From contig CANHBJ010000006.1 of assembly GCA_947459075.1 (NCBI GenBank), forward strand, positions 1-39,944: a stretch of DNA of 39,944 nucleotides, in the 5' to 3' direction. Shown piece by piece: positions 1 to 9,241 of this stretch. Position 1 is the stretch's first letter, and each line of letters starts with the position of its first letter. The position numbers and the translations under genes were made by a program. The notes beneath the pieces are model-generated. The model was not told the origin of the DNA, searched no databases, and saw only the letters and a program-made list of their open reading frames with translations. The DNA is from Bacteroidota bacterium (GTDB lineage: Bacteria; Bacteroidota; Bacteroidia; UKL13-3).

Positions 1-3000
1 ACGCCAAGTGACGAATCTTTTGAAACGATGGTTCTCCATGTAGCAGTTGTTGTTCTATTTATCCAAGCTTCAATAGTAATGGCATTTGTTGGATTTAGGT
101 TTGGTGCATTTTTAACCTTTAGTGATGAGCTTCCACCAAACTGCACTGCGTTAACTGATGCAATACCTAAATTTAAGTTGGTTACATTAAAAGTATACAC
201 CAATGTATCGTTTGATCTGTCGCCATCTGTAGCTAAGGTTGTCCAAGCCCTTAGTGTGTATGTACCTGCAACACTTGGGTTAAATGTACTTAAAAAAGAA
301 ACAACACCACTGCTGTTAGACCCAACGGTGCCAGATGTAGATGTACTGTTGTAGGTTGATGGTCCAGTAATTGAAATACCAACAGGTATATTATTTTGCG
401 AACCACTACCAAAGTTACGAATAGTTACCACCGGGTTAATTGCAGCACTGCCAGCTATTATTGAGCGACAAGGATTGCTAACTAAACTTACACCCACATC
501 GTTTTGTCCATCAACTATACGTATGTTATCCATATCTACAATTACATCATTGGTAGTTCCAAACCAGTCGTAAACAATTTTAACAATAATATCATTACCA
601 GTAAAGCTACCTAAAGATACATTGTAACGTTCTAGATTGGCAGAGCTAACATGATTGCTACCATTAATTAGAGCCACTTGGGTAAATGTATTTCCGCAAT
701 TTGTAGATACCATTATTTTAATACTATCTAAATTAATTAATGTTGCTGGAGTACCTCCAATATCATTTAGTATGCGGTAATCGAATCTTAATACGCTATT
801 AGCAGTAATACCACCAACACGTGGAGATTGAACAAACGCGTTTGCTGCAAAAGGGCTCGAGTTATCAATACCTACTCTAATTGAATTGGTATTATTTATA
901 CCGTTTGTAGGACTAATAAAAAAGCGGTTGGTACTCCATGTTGTTGGGAATGTAGGGGCATTAAAGTCTTGCACAATAGGTGCATTGCTTATGGCAAAAA
1001 CATTACGCACTAATGGTGGTAAGGTGTCGTTTATTGCATTTCCATCAGGCCCAAAACGTGTCCATGCAGTAAAGGTATATGCTCCGGCCGAGTCAAAATT
1101 AAATGAAGGAATAACAGTAACGTTTAATGTATTACCTGCAGTTAATGATCCACTAGTAACCAATATTGGTCCGAATGAAATGGTATTGCCCGAAGGTTTA
1201 ATTACTCTTCCAAAAATACGCAGCGTATCAGTAGTAAAAGATTGGTTTAATAATCCTAAATTTTGTACTTGAACTGATACTGGTTGATTGCCAAGGTTAA
1301 CACATCCTGTTCCGGGTGCAAATAAATCAACTACACCTAAATCATCATTAATAGTTAATCGAGGTTCAATCATAAACCTAAATTGGTTATTAGGGTTTAC
1401 GGCAAAATCATTCCAAGCTAAACTTTGGAAACCCACACCTTGGCGGAAATAAAATGTTTGGTTACGGATAGGGTTTTCGTTTTGAAATGCAAAACCAATA
1501 TTGTTTGCTGTGGTTTGACGAACTCCTATGTAAAAAGAACCGCTAACCGGCACAGAAGGTATAGATAAATTAAATATACCATTCACTGTATTTTGTGTAG
1601 CAGATACCCAAAATGGAACTCTCTTTGGTCCAAGTGTAGCTCCCGAATCTTCGTAAATTACAACTTGGAAAGGAAATGGTCCGTTAAAGAATGCATTGGT
1701 GAAATTAACATTTACCTGATTTACAAAATTTGGAACAGGTGTATAGAATTTAGCAACCATTTCTCCTTCGGGGTTAGTACCTAGGTTACCTGTTTGTGCC
1801 ACAAATGGGCGGCTGTAACTTAAGGCATTTAATGTATTTTCTCTAACCCATAACGAGGTATCGTTGCTTGGTTTTTGATCTGGATTTGGATAGGCTCTTA
1901 ATGTATCAAAACCTAAAAGAAATGGGGTATATGGCACCATGTTAATGATGGCTTCACCAGCTGGAGGTAAGCTCACATTTACTGCACCTAAATAACCATT
2001 TTTTGTACTGGTTAAGTTTATTGGTTGATTTGTTACAGCAGCAGTACCTTGGTTTCTTACTAAAACCCTAATTGTATCATCTGTTCCAATTGGTATTTTA
2101 CCATAGGTATACAATATAACCGTTTGTATATCAAATGTGTCAATTTGGGTTAATGATTCAAATGCACCTCTATATGGTCTAACTGTACTTCTTGCTGTTC
2201 CATACATATCATTTGGTACAGAAACTATTGGTGTTCCCGATAGTTTTACACCTGATGTATTTGGTCCGTTTAGATTAACAATTGGATCAAAATTATTGTT
2301 AAAGTCGATTAAGCCAAAAGATGAGTTTTGTTCGTTGGGTAGGGAAGCAGCTCGGTATGCACCAATTGTTCCTTGGTAAAATCCATTGGCAATAGCGCTA
2401 AAAACAGGTCCATGAATGGTGTTGTAATCAGTTGTATTGATACCAGCGGTTGGTGAGCTGTTCCAATATCCAATGTGTGGGTTTGCAGCTCCAATTCTGG
2501 TATTAATACAAATGTTATTTGTAAACACAAAAGTAGTGGCTGTAGATGAATTACTTTTTGCAACAGCTATTGATGCAGGGTTTCCTGTTGTACCTGCACC
2601 ACTTCCACCTAGGCGGAAAGTATTGTGGTAACAATTTACAACAGCAGGATTTGCTCCTTGAAATTGGAATGCACGAGCAAAGGTTAGACCCGCATTGGTG
2701 GCTAACAACGAAACATTGTTGTTAATTAAATTTACAACTGGAGCAACAGTTAAGCCTGCCGTTCCCGGACTAACAAGTATACCAGCCATTTGCGCTGCAC
2801 TTCCAGTTTGTAAGTTATTAATGTTGTTTCTTGAAATTATATAATTGGCCCCACTTACATTTGGGTTGATGTTTAAACCAAATACATTCCAACCTGTAAA
2901 TACAGCATTATGTGTTATAATATTTGAATCTATCGCTAATGTTTTAACAGCATTTACAATAACACTTGAGCCCTGGGCATTTAAAATGGTATTTTTTATA

Positions 3001-3692
3001 ATGTAAATACTATCCATGAAATTGGCTAGTGTGCCTGTCATGTTAATGGCTTGAACACCTCCTGTTATGAGGCAATTATCAATAGCAATATTTCTGTTAC
3101 CAGTTGTAGCTGCAGAGGTTGATAAACTGATGTTAATACTTGCTGTTGTGGCAGCGGTAGTTAAACAACTAGAATTTAAGTGTGAGATTTGAACAAATGA
3201 TGCGCCATTAATCATTCTAATTACACCAGAAGTTGCACTGGCATTTGGGTTTGAATGACGGAATGTTAACAATTTGGCTGAGCCTTGGCTTAATGGCCTT
3301 CCGTCAATAAATACATTGTCGGCTCCGTTTAACTCTAGTAATACTGAACCCGATAAACCCAAGTCAATTGTTTTATTTACGGTTGCCGTATCAGCTGGAC
3401 GGATTACCACCAATGAATAGGATGAACCCCCATTTCCGCTTTCAAATAAAACGCTACCTGCTGTTTCTGTGGTATTACCATGCACGGTAATTAAAATAAC
3501 GCCAGTGTGCGTTCCATTATTAATGTTATCGATGGCAGCTTTAAGTGTAGTGTAGTTGCCTGATGTTGTTCCAGTAGTGGAATTCAATACTATTTGAGCC
3601 TGCACTGGCAATAGCCAAGAGAGCAGGGTAAAAAGCAGTAGTAGCGAACGTGCACTGCCTTTAAAAATGGGTGTAGTGTAATTGTGTTTCAT
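1..3692 (-). CDS. Large secreted adhesin-like protein (beta-helix, CARDB-like, LamG-like), C-terminus outside the window
   Basis: I translated the minus strand from the ATG at 3692; it stays open to base 1, giving about 1230 residues with no stop, so the gene is cut by the window edge. It starts with a signal peptide (MKHNYTTPIF..., then a Leu-rich core ending PVQAQ). Residues from about 35 to 480 are rich in Asn, Ile and Thr and repeat phrases such as NNI/NIxN, as in right-handed parallel beta-helix surface proteins. Later parts (around residues 517, 780 and 1060) read like CARDB/Ig-type modules (VRNQGTAAVTNQPINL; VTIRNFGSGSQNNIPV). The last visible residues (VQFGGSSSLKVKN...ITIEAWI) match the start of a LamG/concanavalin-like domain. 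The role is probably adhesion or glycan binding at the surface. A T9SS sorting domain is expected beyond the left edge but cannot be seen. Open frames on the other strand here are shadows. Confidence 0.85.
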   Translation of the reverse strand, partial: MKHNYTTPIFKGSARSLLLLFTLLSWLLPVQAQIVLNSTTGTTSGNYTTLKAAIDNINNGTHTGVILITVHGNTTETAGSVLFESGNGGSSYSLVVIRPADTATVNKTIDLGLSGSVLLELNGADNVFIDGRPLSQGSAKLLTFRHSNPNASATSGVIRMINGASFVQISHLNSSCLTTAATTASINISLSTSAATTGNRNIAIDNCLITGGVQAINMTGTLANFMDSIYIIKNTILNAQGSSVIVNAVKTLAIDSNIITHNAVFTGWNVFGLNINPNVSGANYIISRNNINNLQTGSAAQMAGILVSPGTAGLTVAPVVNLINNNVSLLATNAGLTFARAFQFQGANPAVVNCYHNTFRLGGSGAGTTGNPASIAVAKSNSSTATTFVFTNNICINTRIGAANPHIGYWNSSPTAGINTTDYNTIHGPVFSAIANGFYQGTIGAYRAASLPNEQNSSFGLIDFNNNFDPIVNLNGPNTSGVKLSGTPIVSVPNDMYGTARSTVRPYRGAFESLTQIDTFDIQTVILYTYGKIPIGTDDTIRVLVRNQGTAAVTNQPINLTSTKNGYLGAVNVSLPPAGEAIINMVPYTPFLLGFDTLRAYPNPDQKPSNDTSLWVRENTLNALSYSRPFVAQTGNLGTNPEGEMVAKFYTPVPNFVNQVNVNFTNAFFNGPFPFQVVIYEDSGATLGPKRVPFWVSATQNTVNGIFNLSIPSVPVSGSFYIGVRQTTANNIGFAFQNENPIRNQTFYFRQGVGFQSLAWNDFAVNPNNQFRFMIEPRLTINDDLGVVDLFAPGTGCVNLGNQPVSVQVQNLGLLNQSFTTDTLRIFGRVIKPSGNTISFGPILVTSGSLTAGNTLNVTVIPSFNFDSAGAYTFTAWTRFGPDGNAINDTLPPLVRNVFAISNAPIVQDFNAPTFPTTWSTNRFFISPTNGINNTNSIRVGIDNSSPFAANAFVQSPRVGGITANSVLRFDYRILNDIGGTPATLINLDSIKIMVSTNCGNTFTQVALINGSNHVSSANLERYNVSLGSFTGNDIIVKIVYDWFGTTNDVIVDMDNIRIVDGQNDVGVSLVSNPCRSIIAGSAAINPVVTIRNFGSGSQNNIPVGISITGPSTYNSTSTSGTVGSNSSGVVSFLSTFNPSVAGTYTLRAWTTLATDGDRSNDTLVYTFNVTNLNLGIASVNAVQFGGSSSLKVKNAPNLNPTNAITIEAWINRTTTATWRTIVSKDSSLG

Positions 3693-4013
3693 CTTATGTA
3701 ATTGTTTAAATTATGGTTCAAGATATAAAATATCTAATTATAAAAAATATTTTTTTTTGAATGTTAATACAATAATTTTATGTGGTAATTGTGTGTATAA
3801 AGAATAATTGATTGTTTATTGGCCTTTAACATGCTAACAAGATCCTCCACTTATAGGGGTTTAACTCATATTTTATTCCCTTGAGCCCCTATTATACTAT
3901 TTAATTATACCGATAGATTGTTATGAAGTTACCAGGTTTTATATGCATTCAAAAAAAATACCTACACAACATGAATAGTTGTATAGGTATTTTGTAAAAA
4001 GTTGTAATAAATA
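3693..4013. other. AT-rich spacer between two minus-strand transcription units
   Basis: This 321-base stretch has no credible coding frame. It is very AT-rich, with a T-run near 3750-3760. It holds the terminator of the lipoprotein gene at its right end and presumably the promoter of the large adhesin gene. I could not find a clean TAnnTTTG box for that promoter. Confidence 0.6.
3951..3994 (-). terminator. Intrinsic terminator of the SDR-lipoprotein operon
   Basis: Arms 3955-3970 and 3978-3993 pair over 16 bp with one mismatch around a 7-base loop. On the minus strand the stem is followed by a run of eight T (complement of 3951-3958). It lies 20 bases after the stop of the lipoprotein gene. 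The stem is flanked by A on one side and T on the other, so it could work in both directions. Confidence 0.8.
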
Positions 4014-4718
4014 TTAGCGTTGCTGTTGTGCACCTTGTATTAATTGTTGTAGGTTTCTGCGTGCCATTACAAAATCAGGGAATATTTGAATGGCTTTTTG
4101 GTATGCCTCACCTGCTTGTTGATACTTTTGTGTTTGTATATACAGGTAGCCCTTCATGTTCCAGCAGGCAGCAATAATTGGCACCCTTTGGCTTTGGCCT
4201 TGGTCAATAAAAATATCCACACTGTCTTTCGTGTTTTTGTATTTTTCCATCATGTTACTAATGGTTTTATTGGCAGCGTCAAACTCTCCAGTAACCAATT
4301 GTACCGATGCAATTTTATATACATATTCCGCTTTGCCTGTTTTGTTGTATAGATTATTTGCTAGGGTAAATAATTCATCGGCTTTACCAACTTGTTCTAA
4401 ACACAACATTTTATATTTGGCATATTCTTCACTTTCTGGGTAACGTTTTAAAGCATCTTCAGTTGTGGTTAAACATGCATCAATATTTTGTACAGCCAAG
4501 TACATGCTTGGCAACGAATCCCGCAAAGTGTTTGTACTATCGTTTATTAAAATTAATTGTACAGCAGTAATCGCTGTAGGTATGTCTTTTAAATTGTAGC
4601 TGGTTTTGTACAATTTTTCTAGATTTTTAATGGAATCATTGCTAGCCGAATTGTTGCTATTGTTGCAAGCTGTTAGTGTTAAAGTTGCCGCAGCAACTGT
4701 GGTTAAAAATAATCTCAT
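4014..4718 (-). CDS. TPR-repeat lipoprotein
   Basis: This 234-residue protein begins with a lipoprotein signal: MRLFLTTVAAATLTLTACNN, with lipobox LTAC, so Cys18 would be lipidated. The rest is helical with tetratricopeptide-like units. The clearest is near the C-terminus (GYLYIQTQKYQQAGEAYQKAIQIFPD), and weaker units lie between residues 60 and 170. TPR lipoproteins of this kind act as protein-protein scaffolds in the periplasm or on the outer membrane; the specific partner is unknown. Its start codon overlaps the stop of the upstream reductase gene by 4 bases (4715-4718), so the two are very likely co-transcribed and translationally coupled. A strong terminator follows. Confidence 0.85.
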   Translation of the reverse strand: MRLFLTTVAAATLTLTACNNSNNSASNDSIKNLEKLYKTSYNLKDIPTAITAVQLILINDSTNTLRDSLPSMYLAVQNIDACLTTTEDALKRYPESEEYAKYKMLCLEQVGKADELFTLANNLYNKTGKAEYVYKIASVQLVTGEFDAANKTISNMMEKYKNTKDSVDIFIDQGQSQRVPIIAACWNMKGYLYIQTQKYQQAGEAYQKAIQIFPDFVMARRNLQQLIQGAQQQR

Positions 4719-5728
4719 GATGTTTTTTTTTGTTGTAATAAATGATTGCAGGTTTGTGCTATAGTTTGCTTAATTGGTATAAATTCAAACCCTATTTTAT
4801 CTTTAATTTTTTGGTTGCTGTAATAATATTTATTAAGCGATGCGCGAGAGGTTTCTTTTGTTAAATTTGGCTTTTTCCCTGTTAAAAAAGCTGCAATTGC
4901 TGAACCTATCAACGCCATTTCTGCTAAGATTTTATTTACCTCAATACTTGGTTTCTTTTTGTTTAATTGGGTTGCTGTTTCATCCAAAAAATATTTAATA
5001 CTGGTGTTTTCGCTCACTAAAATAAAACGCTCAGCAAAAATATTATTATCCATTAATTGAATGGTTGCATCTGCTACATCCAATACATCTACATAACCAT
5101 TTACGCCATGGGTATAAAACGGCATTCCTTTGTAAGCCATATTAAACAATGCGCAAGAGCCTTTTTGCCAATTACCACTACCTAAAATAACCCCAGGATT
5201 GACAATAACCACGTTTAAACCTTCCATGGATGCTCGCCAAACTTCCATCTCAGCTTTGTATTTACTAACGGCATAGTTGCTGTTTAGTTTAGATTCAACC
5301 CATTTAGATTTTTCTGTAACATGCACACCACTTTTTTCTCGTCCAAGAGCTGCAATTGAACTGATGTGAGCAAACTTTTTAACCCCATGGATTAAACTTA
5401 AATTTACCATATTAGCAGTTCCCTGAACGTTAGCTTGCATCATTATATCCTTGTCTTTTTGGCTAAAAGATACCATGGCTGCGCAGTGGTAAACTTCATC
5501 AACACCATGAAGCGCAATTTCAAGAGCTGGGATGTCCAACACATCAGCTTCAAACCAAGTTAGGTTTTGCTTGGCATCATTATTTATAAATAATAATGAG
5601 TATATGTATTCAAACTCGGCCATATTACTGTCCGACCGTTTTAATGCCCTTACTTGCAAGCCCTTTTTCAAAAGCCTGCAAACCAGGTGTGCACCTAAAA
5701 ATCCTGTTGCTCCGCTAACTGCTATCAA
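4715..5728 (-). CDS. NAD(P)-dependent epimerase/reductase, extended SDR family
   Basis: This 337-residue extended short-chain dehydrogenase/reductase resembles dihydroflavonol reductase or nucleoside-sugar epimerases. Residues 6-12 (GATGFLG) form the Rossmann GxxGxxG motif right after beta-1, ADVLD at 61-65 contacts the cofactor, HISS at about 121-124 supplies the catalytic Ser, and YAVSK at 152-156 is the YxxxK pair. The substrate cannot be told from sequence. The start is a TTG at 5728: the next in-frame stop upstream lies about 60 bases away with no ATG between, and beta-1 begins at residue 2, so no later start can be right. A divergent promoter region separates it from the arginase-like gene. 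It overlaps the TPR lipoprotein gene by 4 bases. Confidence 0.88.
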   Translation of the reverse strand: MIAVSGATGFLGAHLVCRLLKKGLQVRALKRSDSNMAEFEYIYSLLFINNDAKQNLTWFEADVLDIPALEIALHGVDEVYHCAAMVSFSQKDKDIMMQANVQGTANMVNLSLIHGVKKFAHISSIAALGREKSGVHVTEKSKWVESKLNSNYAVSKYKAEMEVWRASMEGLNVVIVNPGVILGSGNWQKGSCALFNMAYKGMPFYTHGVNGYVDVLDVADATIQLMDNNIFAERFILVSENTSIKYFLDETATQLNKKKPSIEVNKILAEMALIGSAIAAFLTGKKPNLTKETSRASLNKYYYSNQKIKDKIGFEFIPIKQTIAQTCNHLLQQKKTS

Positions 5729-5755
5729 AGTGTGGAAATGTTTATTACCTGCGGA

Positions 5756-5763
5756 CGAAAATA
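5756..5763 (-). promoter_or_regulatory. Possible -7 box for the SDR-lipoprotein operon
   Basis: On the minus strand this reads TATTTTCG, one mismatch from the Bacteroidota -7 consensus TAnnTTTG, 27 bases before the TTG start. No clear -33 TTTG was seen. The stretch is only 64 bases long and shared with the divergent plus-strand gene. Confidence 0.35.
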
Positions 5764-5792
5764 AGGTATTTTGCGACCATTAAATATACATC

Positions 5793-6959
5793 ATGCAATT
5801 AAGCGACTTCTTACGTCCGATTCCGCAATCGGTATTTGCCAATATAACTGAAACTTCTCCTAAAAGTTTGGTTAATGTAATTGATATCTACACTAAAAAA
5901 TTTCCTGATTTGGACGATGTTCGAATAGCCATAATTGGTGTAAAAGAAGAACGATTAAGGTCTTCACATGCTGGTTTAAGTTTAACTCCTGATGAGGTGA
6001 GGAAACAATTATATAAGTTGGTTCAACCTAAATATGAAATAAAAATTGCCGACTTAGGTAATATTGAACCAGGAAGTAGTGTAAGTGATACCATGTTTGC
6101 ACTAAATGAGTGTTTAAAAGAGCTACACGAACGCAAAATTGTAACCATTATTTTAGGTGGCCCTAGCGATTTGGCTTATGCACAGTTTACCTCATACCAA
6201 GGGTTTAATCCTAATTTAAATGTTTTGGTTGCCGATGCTACAATAGATTTGAAGCAGAATGAATCTAATCCTGAATATGCTAATTATTTATATAAAACCA
6301 TTACGCATCAACCTAACTTTTTATTCAACATCATTCACATAGGTAACCAAGCTTATTTTGTAGAGCAAGAAAGTTTAGATGCATTTGATAAAATGAATTT
6401 TGATGTGTTTAGGCTAGGCCAGGTGCGGGCCAAAATGCAAGACACAGAACCATTGGCACGTAATGCAGATATGATGATATTTAGTTTAAACAGTGTTAAG
6501 GCTGCTGATGTTGCTTCAAGTATTGATATGAATCCTAATGGATTTTATGGGGAAGAGGCTTGCCAGATTTCACGTTATGCAGGTATGGGTAACGATTTAA
6601 CCAGCATTGGTTTCTATGATTTAAACGCATTTCACGATACCAATGCTTGTGGTAGTAAATTGGTTTCGCAAATGTTATGGTATTTTATTGATGGTTTTTA
6701 TAACCGTAAGTATGATTACCCAACAATTGAGAGTAAAGATTACATGATTTACCGTACAACATTTAAAGCAGGTGATTACGAGATTGTATTCTATAAAAAC
6801 ATATACAACGAGCGTTGGTGGATGGAAGTGCCTTACCCGAAAGAACGCTCAAATCAAAAAGGAATATTTATGGTGCCATGCAGTTACAGCGATTATCAAG
6901 CTGCATTAAACGATGAAATACCTGATAGATGGATGCGCGCATACCAAAAGTTATTATAA
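5793..6959 (+). CDS. Arginase/formimidoylglutamase-fold protein, metal site degenerate
   Basis: This 388-residue protein follows the ureohydrolase (arginase, agmatinase, formimidoylglutamase) order of motifs, but the catalytic residues are changed. The first motif, normally GGGHD or GGDHS, is GGPSD (122-126). The second, normally DAHxD, is DATID (148-152). The third, normally SxDxD, is SLNSV (231-235). By the family pattern four of the six Mn ligands are gone; the two Asp of motif 2 remain. About 80 residues after position 310 extend past the usual fold. Such proteins are often labelled formimidoylglutamase in this phylum, but catalysis by the standard two-Mn mechanism seems unlikely here. 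A structural or regulatory role is an inference. It starts 64 bases from the divergent SDR gene. hutH lies 18 kb away, not beside it. Confidence 0.8.
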   Translation: MQLSDFLRPIPQSVFANITETSPKSLVNVIDIYTKKFPDLDDVRIAIIGVKEERLRSSHAGLSLTPDEVRKQLYKLVQPKYEIKIADLGNIEPGSSVSDTMFALNECLKELHERKIVTIILGGPSDLAYAQFTSYQGFNPNLNVLVADATIDLKQNESNPEYANYLYKTITHQPNFLFNIIHIGNQAYFVEQESLDAFDKMNFDVFRLGQVRAKMQDTEPLARNADMMIFSLNSVKAADVASSIDMNPNGFYGEEACQISRYAGMGNDLTSIGFYDLNAFHDTNACGSKLVSQMLWYFIDGFYNRKYDYPTIESKDYMIYRTTFKAGDYEIVFYKNIYNERWWMEVPYPKERSNQKGIFMVPCSYSDYQAALNDEIPDRWMRAYQKLL

Positions 6960-7015
6960 CTAATGTAGAAAAAGGAATTTAGCCGCTCTTTGCAAAACGG
7001 GCCTTTTTATAGCTA

Positions 7016-7034
7016 TACTTTTTGTGCATATTTG
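7016..7034 (+). promoter_or_regulatory. Possible promoter before prmA
   Basis: Two overlapping near-matches to TAnnTTTG lie here: TACTTTTT at 7016-7023 and CATATTTG at 7027-7034. A perfect 10-base palindrome TATAGCTATA (7008-7017) overlaps the left edge. The second box ends only 4 bases before the preferred ATG, which would leave almost no leader. Confidence 0.35.
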
Positions 7035-7038
7035 CCCC

Positions 7039-7875
7039 ATGGAAGCCTATTTTGAATTTGCTATAATTTGTGATGAAGATACAAGAGAATTGCTTGTTGC
7101 AGAATTGGCTGAATTGGAGTACGAAGGATTTATTGAAACTGACGAAGGTTTTTCAGCTTATATTCCTCAATCACTGCATAATCCTTTAATGTATAATGAT
7201 TTGCTTTTAAAGTATGGCATCAACCCTAATGATGTTCCGCACAGCATAATCGAACCACAAAATTGGAATGCACAGTGGGAAGCTTCTTACGAGCCAATTG
7301 TTGTTGCCGATAAGATTTTAGTTCGTGCACCGTTTCACGATATAAAAATGGATTATGATCATACCATAACCATACAACCCAAAAATACTTTTGGTACTGG
7401 CCACCATGAAACCACTCAATTGGTTTTAGAGTTAATGCTTGAACAAGATTTTACCAATAAACAAATATTTGATTACGGCTGTGGTACAGGAGTGCTTGGT
7501 TTAATGGCATTAAAACTAGGTGCTGCCCAAATAGTTGGTAATGATATTGATGAATGGTGTATTGATAACATTACCGAGAACAAAAACTTAAACAACTTAA
7601 TTAATTTTGAATTCAGACTAGGAACTTTATCGGTAATAAAAGAAACGGAAACCTTTGATGGTGTTTTAGCGAATATCAATAAAAACATATTGCTAAGTAG
7701 TTTTACTACCATCATAAAACACATGAAACCCGGAGCGTTTTTATTAATTAGTGGTTTTTATGAATCTGATTTAATTGATTTGAAAAATGCTACCGAACCA
7801 CTTGGTTTACATTTTAAAAACCACTTGGTGAAAAATAATTGGTGTGCAGCTCAATTTGCCTATCAACCCAAATAA
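7039..7875 (+). CDS. prmA: Ribosomal protein L11 methyltransferase
   Basis: It trimethylates ribosomal protein L11 using S-adenosylmethionine. The PrmA hallmarks are all present: NWNAQWE before the catalytic domain, FGTGHHETTQL, the SAM-binding DYGCGTG (about residues 145-151) followed by an acidic NDID, and ANINKNIL as the Asn-rich substrate motif. The length from this start is 278 residues, usual for Bacteroidota PrmA. I chose the ATG at 7039 over an in-frame GTG at 7024, because the protein then begins MEAYFEF at the first beta strand and the GTG falls inside the likely promoter. kbl follows 30 bases downstream on the same strand, suggesting joint transcription. Confidence 0.93.
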   Translation: MEAYFEFAIICDEDTRELLVAELAELEYEGFIETDEGFSAYIPQSLHNPLMYNDLLLKYGINPNDVPHSIIEPQNWNAQWEASYEPIVVADKILVRAPFHDIKMDYDHTITIQPKNTFGTGHHETTQLVLELMLEQDFTNKQIFDYGCGTGVLGLMALKLGAAQIVGNDIDEWCIDNITENKNLNNLINFEFRLGTLSVIKETETFDGVLANINKNILLSSFTTIIKHMKPGAFLLISGFYESDLIDLKNATEPLGLHFKNHLVKNNWCAAQFAYQPK

Positions 7876-7905
7876 ATATTACAATTAAAATAAAGAATAA
7901 AACCT

Positions 7906-9102
7906 ATGTACGGTAAATTACAACAACACTTACAACAAGAATTAGCTGATATTAAAGCTGCTGGATTATACAAAAGCGAGCGCATTATTGTTTCGGAGCA
8001 AGGGGCAGAAATTACTTTAAATACGGGTCAAAGTGTATTAAATTTTTGCGCCAATAATTACTTGGGTTTATCATCGCATCCACGCGTTAAAGAAGCCGCA
8101 AAAAAAGCATTAGAAACACATGGTTTTGGTATGAGTAGCGTGCGTTTTATTTGTGGTACACAAGATATTCATAAAGAGTTAGAACATACCATTGCCGATT
8201 TTTATGGTACTGAAGATACCATTTTATATGCCGCAGCTTTTGATGCAAATGGTGGTGTTTTTGAACCATTGTTTCAGGAAGCTGATGCCATTATTAGTGA
8301 TGAGTTAAACCATGCCAGTATTATAGATGGGGTTCGTTTGTGTAAAGCACAACGTTATCGCTACAAAAATAACGACATGGCTGATTTGGAAGCGCAATTA
8401 ATTGCTGCTAACGAAAAAGGTGCAAGGTTTAAAATTATAGTTACCGATGGGGTATTTAGTATGGATGGTTACGTGGCACAAATGGATAAAATTTGTGATT
8501 TGGCCGACAAATACGATTCATTGGTAATGACAGATGAGTGCCACAGTGCAGGATTTATTGGTAAAACGGGAAGAGGCGTACCTGAGTTGTGCAATGTAAT
8601 GGGTCGTGTTGATATTATAACTGGAACATTAGGTAAAGCTTTAGGTGGCGCTATGGGTGGTTATACAACAGGTAAAAAAGAAATTATTGAATTGTTACGT
8701 CAGCGCTCTCGCCCTTATTTATTTAGTAACTCATTAGCTCCCGCAATTGTTGGTGCAAGTATTGAGGTGTTTAAATTATTAAATGAAAGCACTGCATTGC
8801 GCGATAAGTTAGAGGCGAATGTTAATCAGTTTAAAACTGGCATGCAAGCTGCTGGATTTGATTTACGTGGTGGTGCAAGTGCTATTGTTCCTGTTATGTT
8901 ATATGATGCAAAATTAGCTCAGGAAATGGCTACTAAATTATTAGATGAAGGTATTTATGTAACGGGTTTCTTTTACCCGGTTGTGCCAAAAAACTTAGCA
9001 CGTATTCGTGTACAACTTTCTGCAGCACATGAGCCACTTCATATTGAAAAGGCAATAGCTGCATTTATCAAAGTGGGTAAAGAGTTAGGCGTTGTAAAAT
9101 AA
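7906..9102 (+). CDS. kbl: Glycine C-acetyltransferase (2-amino-3-ketobutyrate CoA ligase)
   Basis: This PLP enzyme of threonine breakdown converts 2-amino-3-oxobutyrate plus CoA to glycine and acetyl-CoA. It is 398 residues long, the same size as E. coli Kbl. It shares long blocks with that protein as I recall it: NFCANNYLGL, HGFGMSSVRFICGTQD, LNHASIIDGVRLCKA, TDGVFSMDG, RSRPYLFSNSLAPAIV and GFFYPVVPK. The PLP-binding lysine is K244 in GTLGKALGG; D210 and H213 (DECH) lie in the cofactor site. The usual partner, threonine dehydrogenase (tdh), is not next to it. The gene ends in a clear terminator and is probably in one unit with prmA. Confidence 0.96.
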   Translation: MYGKLQQHLQQELADIKAAGLYKSERIIVSEQGAEITLNTGQSVLNFCANNYLGLSSHPRVKEAAKKALETHGFGMSSVRFICGTQDIHKELEHTIADFYGTEDTILYAAAFDANGGVFEPLFQEADAIISDELNHASIIDGVRLCKAQRYRYKNNDMADLEAQLIAANEKGARFKIIVTDGVFSMDGYVAQMDKICDLADKYDSLVMTDECHSAGFIGKTGRGVPELCNVMGRVDIITGTLGKALGGAMGGYTTGKKEIIELLRQRSRPYLFSNSLAPAIVGASIEVFKLLNESTALRDKLEANVNQFKTGMQAAGFDLRGGASAIVPVMLYDAKLAQEMATKLLDEGIYVTGFFYPVVPKNLARIRVQLSAAHEPLHIEKAIAAFIKVGKELGVVK

Positions 9103-9130
9103 TAACCTAACAAAAATTAGTTTTTACAGT

Positions 9131-9155
9131 AAACCCGCCAAGTGCGGGTTTTTCT
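9131..9155 (+). terminator. Intrinsic terminator after kbl
   Basis: A perfect 8-bp stem, AAACCCGC (9131-9138) with GCGGGTTT (9144-9151), has a 5-base loop and runs into a T-rich tail. It lies 29 bases after the kbl stop. Confidence 0.9.
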
Positions 9156-9241
9156 GTATGTTAACGTTTACTTAACATACAATTGATACTACATTAACTC
9201 AAGGATAACTTTTGTTTAACGGGTTGAAACGAAACGTAGGG

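Noticed and set aside
28-2631. Several plus-strand open frames of 63-128 codons
   Set aside because: The minus strand is open without interruption and encodes a coherent secreted protein with a signal peptide, so these are shadows.
5793-6959. Straight annotation as active formimidoylglutamase (hutG) completing the histidine pathway with hutH
   Set aside because: Most of the metal ligands are replaced and the gene is 18 kb from hutH in another transcription unit.
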